A DNA stretch of 64,000 nucleotides from G963674685 sp963674685. GTDB taxonomy: Bacteria; Lernaellota; Lernaellaia; JACKCT01. The translations under genes were made by a program, and so were the position numbers. Of the stretch, positions 18,921-27,065 are shown one piece after another. The notes beneath the pieces were generated by a model, which worked only from the letters and a program-made list of their open reading frames with translations, had not been told where the DNA came from and did not search any database. Location: contig CAXXWT010000002.1 in the NCBI GenBank assembly GCA_963674685.2, forward strand, positions 930,001 to 994,000. The letters are read 5' to 3'. Position 1 is the stretch's first letter. Each line of letters opens with the position of its first letter.

Positions 18921-19112
18921 ATGATCACAACAATTCTTTTCAGCTTTCTGATATTCGCCCTGGCGGTTACGGGCCTGAGCATCGGCATCATCGTTAAAGG
19001 CAAGCCCATCAAAGGGCACTGCGGGGGCGGCGATCACTGCTCCTGCGAAAGCAGCGAACCGGTTCAGCAATGCCAGTTGGAAGAGCCGCAACGGCCTAAG
19101 GCGATGGGCTGA
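18921..19112 (+). CDS. NqrM/DUF539-like small Cys-rich membrane protein
   Basis: 63 aa from ATG 18921 (GGAGG 7 nt upstream). One N-terminal membrane helix (TTILFSFLIFALAVTGLSIG) is followed by KGKPIKGHCGGGDHCSCES. The G-K/R-x-P-I-K-G-x-C-G-G pattern and the following cysteines are the hallmark of NqrM (DUF539), which delivers iron to the Na+-translocating NADH:quinone oxidoreductase. No nqr genes are near, so it acts at a distance or serves another complex. Confidence 0.75.
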   Translation: MITTILFSFLIFALAVTGLSIGIIVKGKPIKGHCGGGDHCSCESSEPVQQCQLEEPQRPKAMG

Positions 19113-19149
19113 CCCTTCAATTCGGATTTGCGAATGCGGAATGCGAAAG

Positions 19150-19192
19150 GGTTTTTGTGATGTGCAAAAACCTTATCGTCCCATCGGGACGA
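19150..19192. terminator. Two adjacent hairpins between convergent genes
   Basis: GGTTTTT...AAAAACC (19150-19172) and TCGTCCC-ATC-GGGACGA (19176-19192) are perfect inverted repeats placed between the ends of the convergent NqrM-like and epimerase genes. The A/T-rich arms fit a bidirectional terminator. Confidence 0.4.
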
Positions 19193-19223
19193 TGGAAACC
19201 TTGAATTCCGATGCCAAAATGAT

Positions 19224-20408
19224 TCAAGCATCTTTGTCCAGGTTCTCTTTCCAGATTCCTTTGGGATTGTATTTTTTATCCAACCATCCCACGTCGCGAA
19301 ACCACCTGACCGTTTCACGCATGCCCGGCTTCACGTCCGGGTATTTGTAGGTAAAGCCGGTCTCTTTGCTTTTCGCGTTGTCGATCCAGTAGCTGGAGGA
19401 AATATACGTGGCCGAGCCGATTTCAAACACGCGCAGCCGCGGCGCCTTGTATTTCTGCTCCAAATAAAGCCAGAATTTGGCCAGCGCGATCATGATCGGC
19501 CGGGCCAGCGCCAGGTTGATGAACCAAAAATTGTACATGCGCCGCCCGAGCAGAAGCGCCAGATAATTCAGAAACTCGGCGTAGGAGATGATGGAGTCGT
19601 CCACCACGTTGAAGTCATCGCCGATGGTCTCGTCCTTGTCGGCGACGAAGGCGGCGAAGCGGGCCATGTCCTGTACGTGCACCGAGGTTGTAATGTAGTT
19701 TTTCGCGTCGGCGGCGATGACGGGAACGACGCCCTTGTTGATGGCCAGCAATATTCCTCCGTGCCCGTAGTCGCTGCCCGGACCGTAGAGAGGCGCGGGC
19801 CGCACCACCGTCAGGGGCAGGCCTTTTTCGCGATGGTATTTCCAGGCGATCTGCTCCTGCTCCCATTTGGTGACGGAGTAATCGTTGACCAGATGCGTGC
19901 CGTCGGGCTGCGGCTGGCCGAAGGGAGTGTTTTTCGGCGAAGAGCTATCTTCCGTGAACGGGACGTTGCCCGGATTTTTCTGCGCCGACGTGTAGGGCTT
20001 TCCAAAAATCCCGCAGGTGCTCCAGTGGATAAAGCGCTTGAGACTTTTGCACTTCAGCGCCAGGTCGAAAAGGTGCACGCTGCCGTCGATATTGATTTTG
20101 CGCAGGATGTCCATGGGCGCCGAGTAATCGTAGAGGGACGCCGTGTGAAATACGTGCGTGACGTTCTTTTTAAAAAGGGCTTTCAGGCTTTCGGCGTCGG
20201 TCAGATCCGCTCCGATCACCGTGCAGTTTTCATGGCCGAAATCCAGGCCGATTTTTTCGAAGATCATTTTGTTTTTCGGATGCTCAAAAGATTTGGCCAG
20301 ATCCGTGGCGATGACCTCCTGCCCGTCGTCCAAAAGAAGCTTGACCAGATGCGACCCGCAGAACCCGCACGCCCCCGTCACGAGATTGAGCCTTTGCTTC
20401 GCGGCCAT
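19224..20408 (-). CDS. NAD(P)-dependent epimerase/dehydratase (extended SDR)
   Basis: 394 aa. N-terminal GACGFCGSH is the GxxGxxG nucleotide-binding motif; IATDL ends beta-2; the catalytic pair is YSVTK, preceded by the serine in HWSTCGIFG. This is a 3-beta-HSD/OleD-like extended SDR. The C-terminal part (NFWFINLALARPIMIALAKF) is hydrophobic, suggesting membrane association or a lipid-like substrate. It is divergent from the methyltransferase gene, with a 112-bp shared promoter region. Substrate unknown (sugar nucleotide or sterol/lipid). Confidence 0.87.
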   Translation of the reverse strand: MAAKQRLNLVTGACGFCGSHLVKLLLDDGQEVIATDLAKSFEHPKNKMIFEKIGLDFGHENCTVIGADLTDAESLKALFKKNVTHVFHTASLYDYSAPMDILRKINIDGSVHLFDLALKCKSLKRFIHWSTCGIFGKPYTSAQKNPGNVPFTEDSSSPKNTPFGQPQPDGTHLVNDYSVTKWEQEQIAWKYHREKGLPLTVVRPAPLYGPGSDYGHGGILLAINKGVVPVIAADAKNYITTSVHVQDMARFAAFVADKDETIGDDFNVVDDSIISYAEFLNYLALLLGRRMYNFWFINLALARPIMIALAKFWLYLEQKYKAPRLRVFEIGSATYISSSYWIDNAKSKETGFTYKYPDVKPGMRETVRWFRDVGWLDKKYNPKGIWKENLDKDA

Positions 20409-20520
20409 GATTTCCCCCGTTTTTTCTTGAGTGCTCTTTGCGTATTATTTCGTGATTGATATAAAGGTTCAAGCCCAATCATCGCGTAAAGCGGGAAATC
20501 TCCTCCCGGAGGATGATACA

Positions 20521-21318
20521 ATGGAAGAAAAAACACCCCTTTATTCAACACGCGGACTGATCGTCGAGACTTACGACGCGCTCTACGACGCGTACATGCA
20601 AAAAGACGACATCGCCTTTTACAAGGAAATGGCGGCGCAATGCGGCGGACCGATTCTGGAACTCGGATCGGGGACGGGCCGGATTGCCTGGCCGTTGGCT
20701 GAAGCAGGTCATCATGTCCAGGGGCTTGAGTTTTCTGAAGCGATGCTTGAAGTCGCCGAATCGAAACGCGGAAATTATCCTGGCGAAGTCGGCGGGAGAA
20801 TCAAATTCGCGCACGGAGATATGCGCGATTTTGAACTGGATGAGACTTTTTCTCTGGCGGTCATCGCCTTCCGCACCTTCCAGGCGAATCTGAGCGAGTC
20901 GGATCAGCGAAGCTGCCTGCGTTGTATCCGTCGGCACATGCGGCCCGGTGGGATACTGATCATCCAGCTTTTCGATCCGCGTCTTGAATACCTTTCGCCG
21001 GAACTGCCTCGTAAGCCATATTTTGAGGAGGTGAGACACCCGATCACGGGAAACATTGTCAAGGTCCGCGTCGTGGATCAGATCAATGATCCCGTAACGC
21101 AAACATTCACGGTGCGTTGGATTCACGAGGAAGTCGACGGCGACGGCGCAATCATCCGGCAAGAAGAACAAATCCTGAATATGAGCTGGATCTACCGGCG
21201 CGAAATGCGTTATCTCTTCGAACTCGAAGGCTACGAAATTCTGGCCGAATATTCCGACTTCGCCAAATCGCCGCCCGCCTACGGCAAAGAGCAGATCTGG
21301 CTGGCGTGCATCGCTTGA
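20521..21318 (+). CDS. Class I SAM-dependent methyltransferase
   Basis: 265 aa from ATG 20521, with GGAGG upstream. Motif I is ILELGSGTGRIAWPLA, the acidic residue after beta-2 is in GLEFSEAML, motif II FAHGDMRDFEL. C-terminal part (DPRLEYLSPELPRK to the end) is a substrate-binding fold. Small-molecule target is unknown. Its last ~340 bp are repeated at 22994-23339, downstream of the propeller lipoprotein gene. Confidence 0.88.
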   Translation: MEEKTPLYSTRGLIVETYDALYDAYMQKDDIAFYKEMAAQCGGPILELGSGTGRIAWPLAEAGHHVQGLEFSEAMLEVAESKRGNYPGEVGGRIKFAHGDMRDFELDETFSLAVIAFRTFQANLSESDQRSCLRCIRRHMRPGGILIIQLFDPRLEYLSPELPRKPYFEEVRHPITGNIVKVRVVDQINDPVTQTFTVRWIHEEVDGDGAIIRQEEQILNMSWIYRREMRYLFELEGYEILAEYSDFAKSPPAYGKEQIWLACIA

Positions 21319-21413
21319 ATGCACTAAATTGACAAACAACTCGAAGAGGTTATCATTCGCTATCGTAAATGGGAAAGCACCGGCAACAGATATGTTAATT
21401 TTTGGAGATTGAA

Positions 21414-22739
21414 ATGAAGAAAATGATATGGGTAAAATTATTGTTTGCATTTTTGGTTTTCGGCGCGTCCATGATGGTTGCTTGCGGCGACGACGATGAT
21501 GATTCCGTCAATATGGCGGATGATGATGCGAACGATGACGCTGGAGATGATGATGTGAATGACGATTCCGTCGATTATGTTGATGATGACGTAAACGATG
21601 ATGCGGATGACGACTTGGACGATGACTTGGACGATGACTTGGATGATGACGTCAATGACGATTCCGACGACGATGTAAATGACGACTTGGACGATGACTT
21701 GGATGACGACGCCGATGATGACGAAACTTTATCGATAAAGACGTTTTCCGAAGTGCCGGGGGACGGATGCTCCATCGCAGTGGATTCCGGCAACTATGCG
21801 CACATAGCTTATATAGACTGGCAAAATAATATATTGAAATATACTACAAATCGGACTGGAGACTGGATCACGTCTGATATCAATACAGTGGGGTATGCAG
21901 ATCAACATACATCCATCGATATCGACTCGAATGATAAGGTGCATATCACTTTCGTCGATTGGTGGAACGACTCATTGATGTACACTACCAACAGCCGAGG
22001 AGATTGGCTGGTGGAAACGCTGAATGTCTCATGCAGCACCAATCGATTCAACTCAATGATCGTCGGTCCGAGCGATTATGTTCACGTGGTGCACCACGAT
22101 CGTCTTAATGACTGTTTGTATTATGTGACCGGTGCAAGCGGCAGTTGGGTGGAGGAAAATCTTTACTGTCCGACAAGTCACTATACATTCATGGTGGGTG
22201 AGGCGCTGGCAATTGATGACAACGGTACGGTATATATCAGCTATGTGGACACTGATGCCGACCAGATTAAGGTGGCACAAAAGGCAAACGGAGTATGGTC
22301 GTCTCTAACGGTGGATTTGTCGCTGAACATAAGCACTCACGACACGGCCATTGCAGTGACCGGCGCAGGGCATGTGTATGTCAGTTATTTTGATACGATT
22401 GCCCAGTTGCTGAAAATCGGAAACAACGCATCCGGATCCTGGCAGATCGAGTCCATCAGTACGGCAGGGAACGAGGGAGAGCATTCCATCATGAAAGCGG
22501 ACGCGCAGGGAAAAATCCATCTGGTTTTCAATGAGTATTATCCAGACTATTTTAATTACGCCACCAATGAATCAGGGCAATGGACCCAGGTTCAAGTGGA
22601 TGATTCATGCGGGCGGGCACCATATTTTTCAATGGATTTGGGCAGTGACGGCAGGGTGTATGTCGTATACAAGATATGTGATTCCGGCAGTGGCGAAATG
22701 ACCTATGCGGTTTTTCCCGAAGGATATGCAGGACAATAA
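21414..22739 (+). CDS. Asp-tether lipoprotein with seven propeller-type repeats
   Basis: 441 aa from ATG 21414 (GGAG upstream). Lipobox VAC at C24, then GDDDDD and a long Asp-rich tether to about residue 105. The rest is seven repeats of ~45 aa, each with a pattern like V(H/Y)I(A/S)Y(I/V)D...L.Y.TN..G.W: examples are YAHIAYIDWQNNILKYTTN, VHITFVDWWNDSLMYTTN, VYISYVDTDADQIKV and VYVSYFDTIAQLLKIG. Seven such units predict a seven-bladed beta-propeller, as in BNR/sialidase-like proteins. The ligand is unknown. It lies between the intact methyltransferase gene and the 3' fragment copy. Confidence 0.78.
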   Translation: MKKMIWVKLLFAFLVFGASMMVACGDDDDDSVNMADDDANDDAGDDDVNDDSVDYVDDDVNDDADDDLDDDLDDDLDDDVNDDSDDDVNDDLDDDLDDDADDDETLSIKTFSEVPGDGCSIAVDSGNYAHIAYIDWQNNILKYTTNRTGDWITSDINTVGYADQHTSIDIDSNDKVHITFVDWWNDSLMYTTNSRGDWLVETLNVSCSTNRFNSMIVGPSDYVHVVHHDRLNDCLYYVTGASGSWVEENLYCPTSHYTFMVGEALAIDDNGTVYISYVDTDADQIKVAQKANGVWSSLTVDLSLNISTHDTAIAVTGAGHVYVSYFDTIAQLLKIGNNASGSWQIESISTAGNEGEHSIMKADAQGKIHLVFNEYYPDYFNYATNESGQWTQVQVDDSCGRAPYFSMDLGSDGRVYVVYKICDSGSGEMTYAVFPEGYAGQ

Positions 22740-22988
22740 TGTAAACGGGGTCATCGGTTAGTTCCTCCTCGAAGGTAACATCCAATGACTCATCCAAGTC
22801 GTATCCATCCGTAACATCGGCATCCGTGATATGTTTGGTAACAACAGCATGCTCGAGTAGCCTCTGGAGGACAAGGCCACGGCTCTGGAAAGTGCGTCGG
22901 TTGAACCAAAACGAAAACTCTTCCAATAAGGGTTGAAGATGGATTAATACAACAGACTCCTGATGGGTTCCAAGAATCCACCGTCGCC
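22740..22988 (-). pseudogene. Remnant of an IS1595-type transposase (C-terminal part)
   Basis: Reading the minus strand, RRWILGTHQESVVLIHLQPL and then EEFSFWFNRRTFQSRGLVLQ followed by RLLEHAV match the C-terminal end of IS1595/ISXO2-like transposases (LLGTHxGxVxxxHLxxYLDEFxFRFNRR). No upstream catalytic portion is present, and the frame merges into unrelated sequence at both ends. The fragment lies between the lipoprotein gene and the methyltransferase 3' copy, so it is debris from an insertion at this junction. Confidence 0.65.
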
Positions 22989-22993
22989 TGCGG

Positions 22994-23339
22994 TCCGCGT
23001 CTTGAATACCTTTCGCCGGAACTGCCTCGTAAGCCATATTTTGAGGAGGTGAGACACCCGATCACGGGAAACATTGTCAAGGTCCGCGTCGTGGACCAGA
23101 TCAATGATCCCGTAACGCAAACATTCACGGTGCGCTGGATTCACGAAGAAGTCGACGACGGCGGCGCGATCATCCGGCAGGAGGAACAAATCCTGAATAT
23201 GAGCTGGATCTACCGGCGCGAAATGCGTTATCTCTTCGAACTCGAAGGTTACGAAATTCTGGCCGAATATTCCGACTTCGCCAAATCGCCGCCCGCGTAC
23301 GGCAAAGAGCAGATATGGCTGGCGCGTAAAAAGCTATAA
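22994..23339 (+). pseudogene. Duplicated 3' fragment of the upstream methyltransferase
   Basis: From TCCGCGTCTTGAATACC the DNA matches 20976-21313 with scattered differences. The protein copy RHPITGNIVKVRVVDQ...YGKEQIWLAR is in frame to a stop at 23339 but has no start or SAM-binding domain. It is a pseudogene left by a duplication around the lipoprotein gene and the IS remnant. Confidence 0.82.
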
Positions 23340-23387
23340 GCTTAGCAGGAGTATTTCCTCCTTCCTCCTTCCGCCTTCATCCTTTTT

Positions 23388-24680
23388 TTAAAAATACATA
23401 TCCACGCCCAGCGTGTAGACCGGCGGGCCGCCCTCGAGGGGCCAGGCCAGATCCAGGCGCGTGATGGCGTTGTCCCACTTCGTGACGATGAGGCGGCCGC
23501 CGAAACCGGCGCCTGCGTGAATGTCATCTATGGCGTTTGTTTCTTGATCCCAGTCGTCCCACACGATCCCGGCGTCGGCGCACCCCACCCACATCCATGA
23601 AATGACCCACCAGGACCAGGGAAACATCCAGCGGTACTCGAAGTTTGCGTAGGCCGCGCCCCGGCCGCGAAAACGCCGGTCCAGAAAGCCGCGCAGATTG
23701 TCCAGCCCGCCCAGAGCGAACTGCTCGATGAACTGGTCCGAATCCTCCCAGCCGCCGAAAAGTTTGCCCGCGAAATTCATTTCCCAGGGAATCGGAATGT
23801 AGAAGCGAAGATCGGCCTGCGTGCGGGTGAAATCCGAACGGGCGCCGAAAGCAGAGTCGAAAACGTTGACCGATGATTCGAACGTGACGCCGCGGCAGAT
23901 GTAATGATCCACCACGCGGCGGCCGAGCATCGTCCATATCCCGGCGGAAACGGCGGTGGATTTTTCCGGCATGGCGTAATCCATCGGCGGCGGATCGTCA
24001 TTCGGCGAATTTGCGGCGGTCTCCGTAGTGTCCCGTGAATACCAGCCCGTCACGCCCAGGCGCGCCAGCGGATGCAGTTCCTTTTCAAAACGCAGATCCA
24101 CGTACAGGCGCTCCACGTCGGCGATGTAAAGCTTTCTCGGATCGCCCGGATCATTCGGCGAGCGGAAAATCGGGTCTTCGTAAAAATGGCGCTTGGCCTC
24201 GATGCGCGTGCCGAAACGCGATCCCAGGATGTTTGGTTCGATAAAACGCGCGCCGGCCAGCCAGTCTTTCGAGCGCCAGCCGCCGTAAATCATCGCCTCC
24301 TGCCGGTAGCCCAGGAAGTTCGTGTCCTTGATCCCCAGGCGCACGGCGGTGACGCCGCCGCCGGATTTGATTTCGATCTCCGGGATGACGGTCCACTTCT
24401 CTTTCATTGCCACCGAGATGTAGACGCCGTCTTCACGGCGGTCGACGGTGGGGCGCACGTATTCGAAATACCACCAGCTCTTGAGCCGCTCGATGTCGCC
24501 GTCCAATGTCTTTTGATCGAAGGCCAGGCCCACCTTCGTGTCCATGTACTGAAGCATCCGGGACGCGCGCATCTTTTTATTGCCGGTAAACTCGATGGAC
24601 CGCACGACGTCTTGCTGATCCGCAACAGCCACGCACGCCCAAAAAATCAGGATCAATAAAAAGGCCGGGGATTTTTTCAT
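23388..24680 (-). CDS. Omp85/BamA-superfamily outer-membrane protein with a single POTRA domain
   Basis: 430 aa from ATG 24680. Signal peptide (KKSPAFLLILIFWACVAVAD), then one POTRA domain (VRSIEFTGNKKMRASRMLQY...EYVRPTVDRREDGVYISV), then a 16-stranded-type barrel. The conserved loop motif is GGLDNLRGFLDRRFRGRGAA, and the C-terminus ends in alternating hydrophobics and Phe (TLGVDMYF), the barrel export signal. Smaller than BamA, so likely a surface-antigen/TamA-like or patatin-barrel type. No operon partner is evident. Confidence 0.85.
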   Translation of the reverse strand: MKKSPAFLLILIFWACVAVADQQDVVRSIEFTGNKKMRASRMLQYMDTKVGLAFDQKTLDGDIERLKSWWYFEYVRPTVDRREDGVYISVAMKEKWTVIPEIEIKSGGGVTAVRLGIKDTNFLGYRQEAMIYGGWRSKDWLAGARFIEPNILGSRFGTRIEAKRHFYEDPIFRSPNDPGDPRKLYIADVERLYVDLRFEKELHPLARLGVTGWYSRDTTETAANSPNDDPPPMDYAMPEKSTAVSAGIWTMLGRRVVDHYICRGVTFESSVNVFDSAFGARSDFTRTQADLRFYIPIPWEMNFAGKLFGGWEDSDQFIEQFALGGLDNLRGFLDRRFRGRGAAYANFEYRWMFPWSWWVISWMWVGCADAGIVWDDWDQETNAIDDIHAGAGFGGRLIVTKWDNAITRLDLAWPLEGGPPVYTLGVDMYF

Positions 24681-25031
24681 GCGGGCGACGTTTTTATTAT
24701 ATGGAAAACGGTTTTCATCGCCCGCGCTTGATATCACCTTTGCCAAAGGCTCACAAGCGCGGCTTGACACGGAGAAGCTCTTGAAAGGATGATCGGGCGC
24801 TATTTTGGCTGCTTGCAAAATTATCTGCGAGGGCGTTTATGGTTTTACCACACATGAAGATTAGCGAAGCAATCACAGCCGGGGGCGGCTGTGCCACATG
24901 TGACGTGCCAAAGAAAAACGATTGCCGACCACAGCGTATGTGGCACAGGCGCCCTCGCCTGTGCTGTTTATATTTATAAGCAAAACTGAGGGAATAATAA
25001 TTTTGCAAGCGGCTAGTTTACAGGAGTATCC
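24681..25031. repeat. Intergenic stretch with a GTGCCACAT palindrome
   Basis: GCGGCTGTGCCACATG (24885-24900) pairs with TATGTGGCACAGGCGC (24937-24952). The motif CACATG-TGAYGTGCCAAAG also occurs at about 29029-29047. The region separates divergent Omp85 and DMT-transporter genes, so it should contain both promoters; none could be read confidently. Confidence 0.5.
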
Positions 25032-25916
25032 ATGGCGCCGATTCTATTAGCCGTTGCAGCCAGCCTTTTCTGGGGCGTGGGCACCGCGCTTCAAAAACAC
25101 GGGATGTCTTCGGAGTTTCCCAAAATCACGTTGTCAAACGCCTTTCGGCAGATTGCGCCCATACTCAAAACTTTGCTGGTCAACTGGCACTGGATGGCGG
25201 GGCTCGCATCCATGCTGGGAGGAATGATCTGCTTCGCCACGGCTTTAGGGATGGGCGATCTGGCCCTGGTGCAGCCTCTCGTAGGCTTGACCGGCGTGGT
25301 GGCCGCGTTTATCGGCGTGGTATTTCTCAAGGAAAAAATCAAGGGGCTGGAGATCGCCGGCATCGCCGCCATTGTGGCCGGCGTGGCCCTCGTGGGCGCG
25401 TGCGGCGGGCAGCGGTCGTTTCAAATGCCCGCGGACGGCATGCTGATGATTTTCACTGCGCTGACCGCCGGGCTTTCCGCTGGCGCCATTGTTTTACGGA
25501 AATTCGATATCTCCATGGAGTTTTCCTTTTCCTTCGCGGCGGGCATCATTTTCGGCCTGGCCAACATCATGGGAAAACTTTTGGCGGAACGCGCCATCCT
25601 GGAAACCGGCCTGCCTTTTCACGTCTGGAGTGCGCCGATCCTCGAAAGCGTCTTTACGGATTACCCGGTTTATATAGTTCTCACGACGAACATCTTCGGC
25701 GGCGTTATCATGCAGACGGCATACGCCAACGGCCGCGCCAGCGTGATTTCGCCCATCATGACGATCATGAGTTTCATCCTGCCGATCCTGGCCGCCCTGA
25801 CGATCTTCGGGGAAAAAATTCAGACTATGCAGGCCGTGGGCATCGTCGTCATCCTCGTGGGAACGGGAATGCTCGCCACGAAAGAAGAGCCCAAGGAAAA
25901 ACCCGCAAGCGCTTAA
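25032..25916 (+). CDS. DMT-superfamily (EamA-like) transporter
   Basis: 294 aa with about ten hydrophobic segments and an internal duplication. It starts APILLAVAASLFWGVGTALQ and has ALVQPLVGLTGVVAAFIGVVFLKEKI at the end of the first half and ISPIMTIMSFILPILAALTIFGEKI in the second; each ends in an acidic-basic pair (KEK, GEK) typical of EamA repeats. The start has CAGGAG 7 nt upstream. Likely an inner-membrane metabolite exporter; substrate unknown. Confidence 0.85.
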   Translation: MAPILLAVAASLFWGVGTALQKHGMSSEFPKITLSNAFRQIAPILKTLLVNWHWMAGLASMLGGMICFATALGMGDLALVQPLVGLTGVVAAFIGVVFLKEKIKGLEIAGIAAIVAGVALVGACGGQRSFQMPADGMLMIFTALTAGLSAGAIVLRKFDISMEFSFSFAAGIIFGLANIMGKLLAERAILETGLPFHVWSAPILESVFTDYPVYIVLTTNIFGGVIMQTAYANGRASVISPIMTIMSFILPILAALTIFGEKIQTMQAVGIVVILVGTGMLATKEEPKEKPASA

Positions 25917-25989
25917 CCCGTCATCAATTGCCCGTCTTATTGGATTTTGGTATTCTCAGGCGGCGCAAAATCAAAAGGATATTCAATAC

Positions 25990-26468
25990 GTGTTCCGCTT
26001 TCAAAAACCAAAAAGAGTTTTCATCCTCGCTGCCTTCATCTTCGTACTTTTATTTTCTTTATTACTTTTTAAAACTACTTTCAGGTCGAGGCAAATTTTG
26101 GACTTGCGTATCCCCTCAATGCCGCTGAAATATCAGGAAAAGGTTATTACAAAATCGATTATCCCGCGTCGGACAAACCTCTTTACGTGTCTAATGAAGT
26201 CGTGATTACCGCCGCCCATATCAAAAAGGCCAAGGTCATTAAGGACCAATTCGGAAGGCCCGCCGTGACTTTCGACCTGACGAAAGAAGGCGGGGACAAG
26301 TTCGCCGAGTTTACGAAAAACAACATCAATGAAAGGGCGGCGATTATTTTAAACGGCAAAGTGACATCGGCGCCCGTCATCAGGGGCGTCATCCGCAAGC
26401 GCGGCCTCATCAACGGCGATTTCACCGAAGACGAAGCGAAGCGGATCGCTAAAGATCTGTCGAAGTAA
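25990..26468 (+). pseudogene. SecD P1-head-like protein split by an apparent frameshift
   Basis: Frame 1 from GTG 25990 gives FRFQKPKRVFILAAFIFVLLFSLLLF, a membrane anchor. The continuation in frame 3 from about 26073 reads GLAYPLNAAEISGKGYYKIDYP and then KPLYVSNEVVITAAHIKKA, followed by GRPAVTFDLTKEGGDKFAEF and TSAPVIRGVIRKR, which matches the SecD P1 head (conserved QPAVSFxLxxEGAxxF and SAPVI). The two halves would join with one indel near 26060-26095. It is far shorter than SecD and lacks the transmembrane half, so it is a stand-alone SecD-like relative. Sequencing error and true inactivation cannot be told apart here. Confidence 0.55.
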
Positions 26469-26482
26469 ATTTGAGGAAATTG

Positions 26483-27034
26483 TTATTCGAACAGATCCGG
26501 CAGGTTAAGCCACATCTTTTTATCTTTTGAGTCCAGGCGCTTTCTGGCTTCTTCTTCGATGTCCCGGAATTTTTCACTCAGCACGCCTTTTTCAATCAAC
26601 TGTTGCGTTTCACGTATCGCAGCTTGGTCCGTCAGATTTCTGCTCCGGATATGTTCTATGTATTGCCTGTCGATTTCGCCGATGTGGTAAATGAGCCACT
26701 GGTTGAAAACATCGTGGATTCTCGCCAGGATCGCGTTCGTATCCTCTTTTGCCACCGCCGCCTTGCGAATTTCCAAAACCTTGTCGATAAAAAGTTTGTG
26801 CTGGTTCTCGTGTTGGTCGAATTTGGGATATCCCAGTTCGAGCATGAAATGTTCTTCGGCCTTGAAGTGGTATTTGATGTAATTGATGAGAAAATTGATG
26901 ACCTTGACCAGGTATTCGGGCTCCCAATCCTGATCGCGCAATATCCTGTTGGCCCATTTGAACATCATCAGATGCTGCGCGTCGATCTTTTCGTTGCCGG
27001 TCAGCAGATTTTTTCCAAGCTCAACTTTTTGCAT
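26483..27034 (-). CDS. Bacteriohemerythrin (O2-binding) protein
   Basis: 183 aa. All diiron ligands are present at the expected spacing: H21 (KIDAQH), H56 and E60 (KYHFKAEEHF), H75 and H79 (QHENQH), H117 and D122 (YHIGEIDRQY). The extra C-terminal ~55 residues (IRETQQLIEKGVLSEKFRDI) form helices of unknown role. No methyl-accepting or GGDEF domain. It likely binds O2 for sensing, storage or supply, in the cytoplasm. The gene is convergent with the SecD-like pseudogene. Confidence 0.93.
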   Translation of the reverse strand: MQKVELGKNLLTGNEKIDAQHLMMFKWANRILRDQDWEPEYLVKVINFLINYIKYHFKAEEHFMLELGYPKFDQHENQHKLFIDKVLEIRKAAVAKEDTNAILARIHDVFNQWLIYHIGEIDRQYIEHIRSRNLTDQAAIRETQQLIEKGVLSEKFRDIEEEARKRLDSKDKKMWLNLPDLFE

Positions 27035-27065
27035 ATTGCCCTCGCATTTTTTTCAACTTACGCAA

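Noticed and set aside
21575..21793. Ser-rich minus-strand frames opposite Asp-rich tethers (also 28426-28923, 36864-37082, 40156-40494, 44577-44846, 58868-59080)
   Set aside because: GAC/GAT repeats read as GTC/ATC or TCG/TCA/TCC on the other strand. They recur at every tether and have no independent support.
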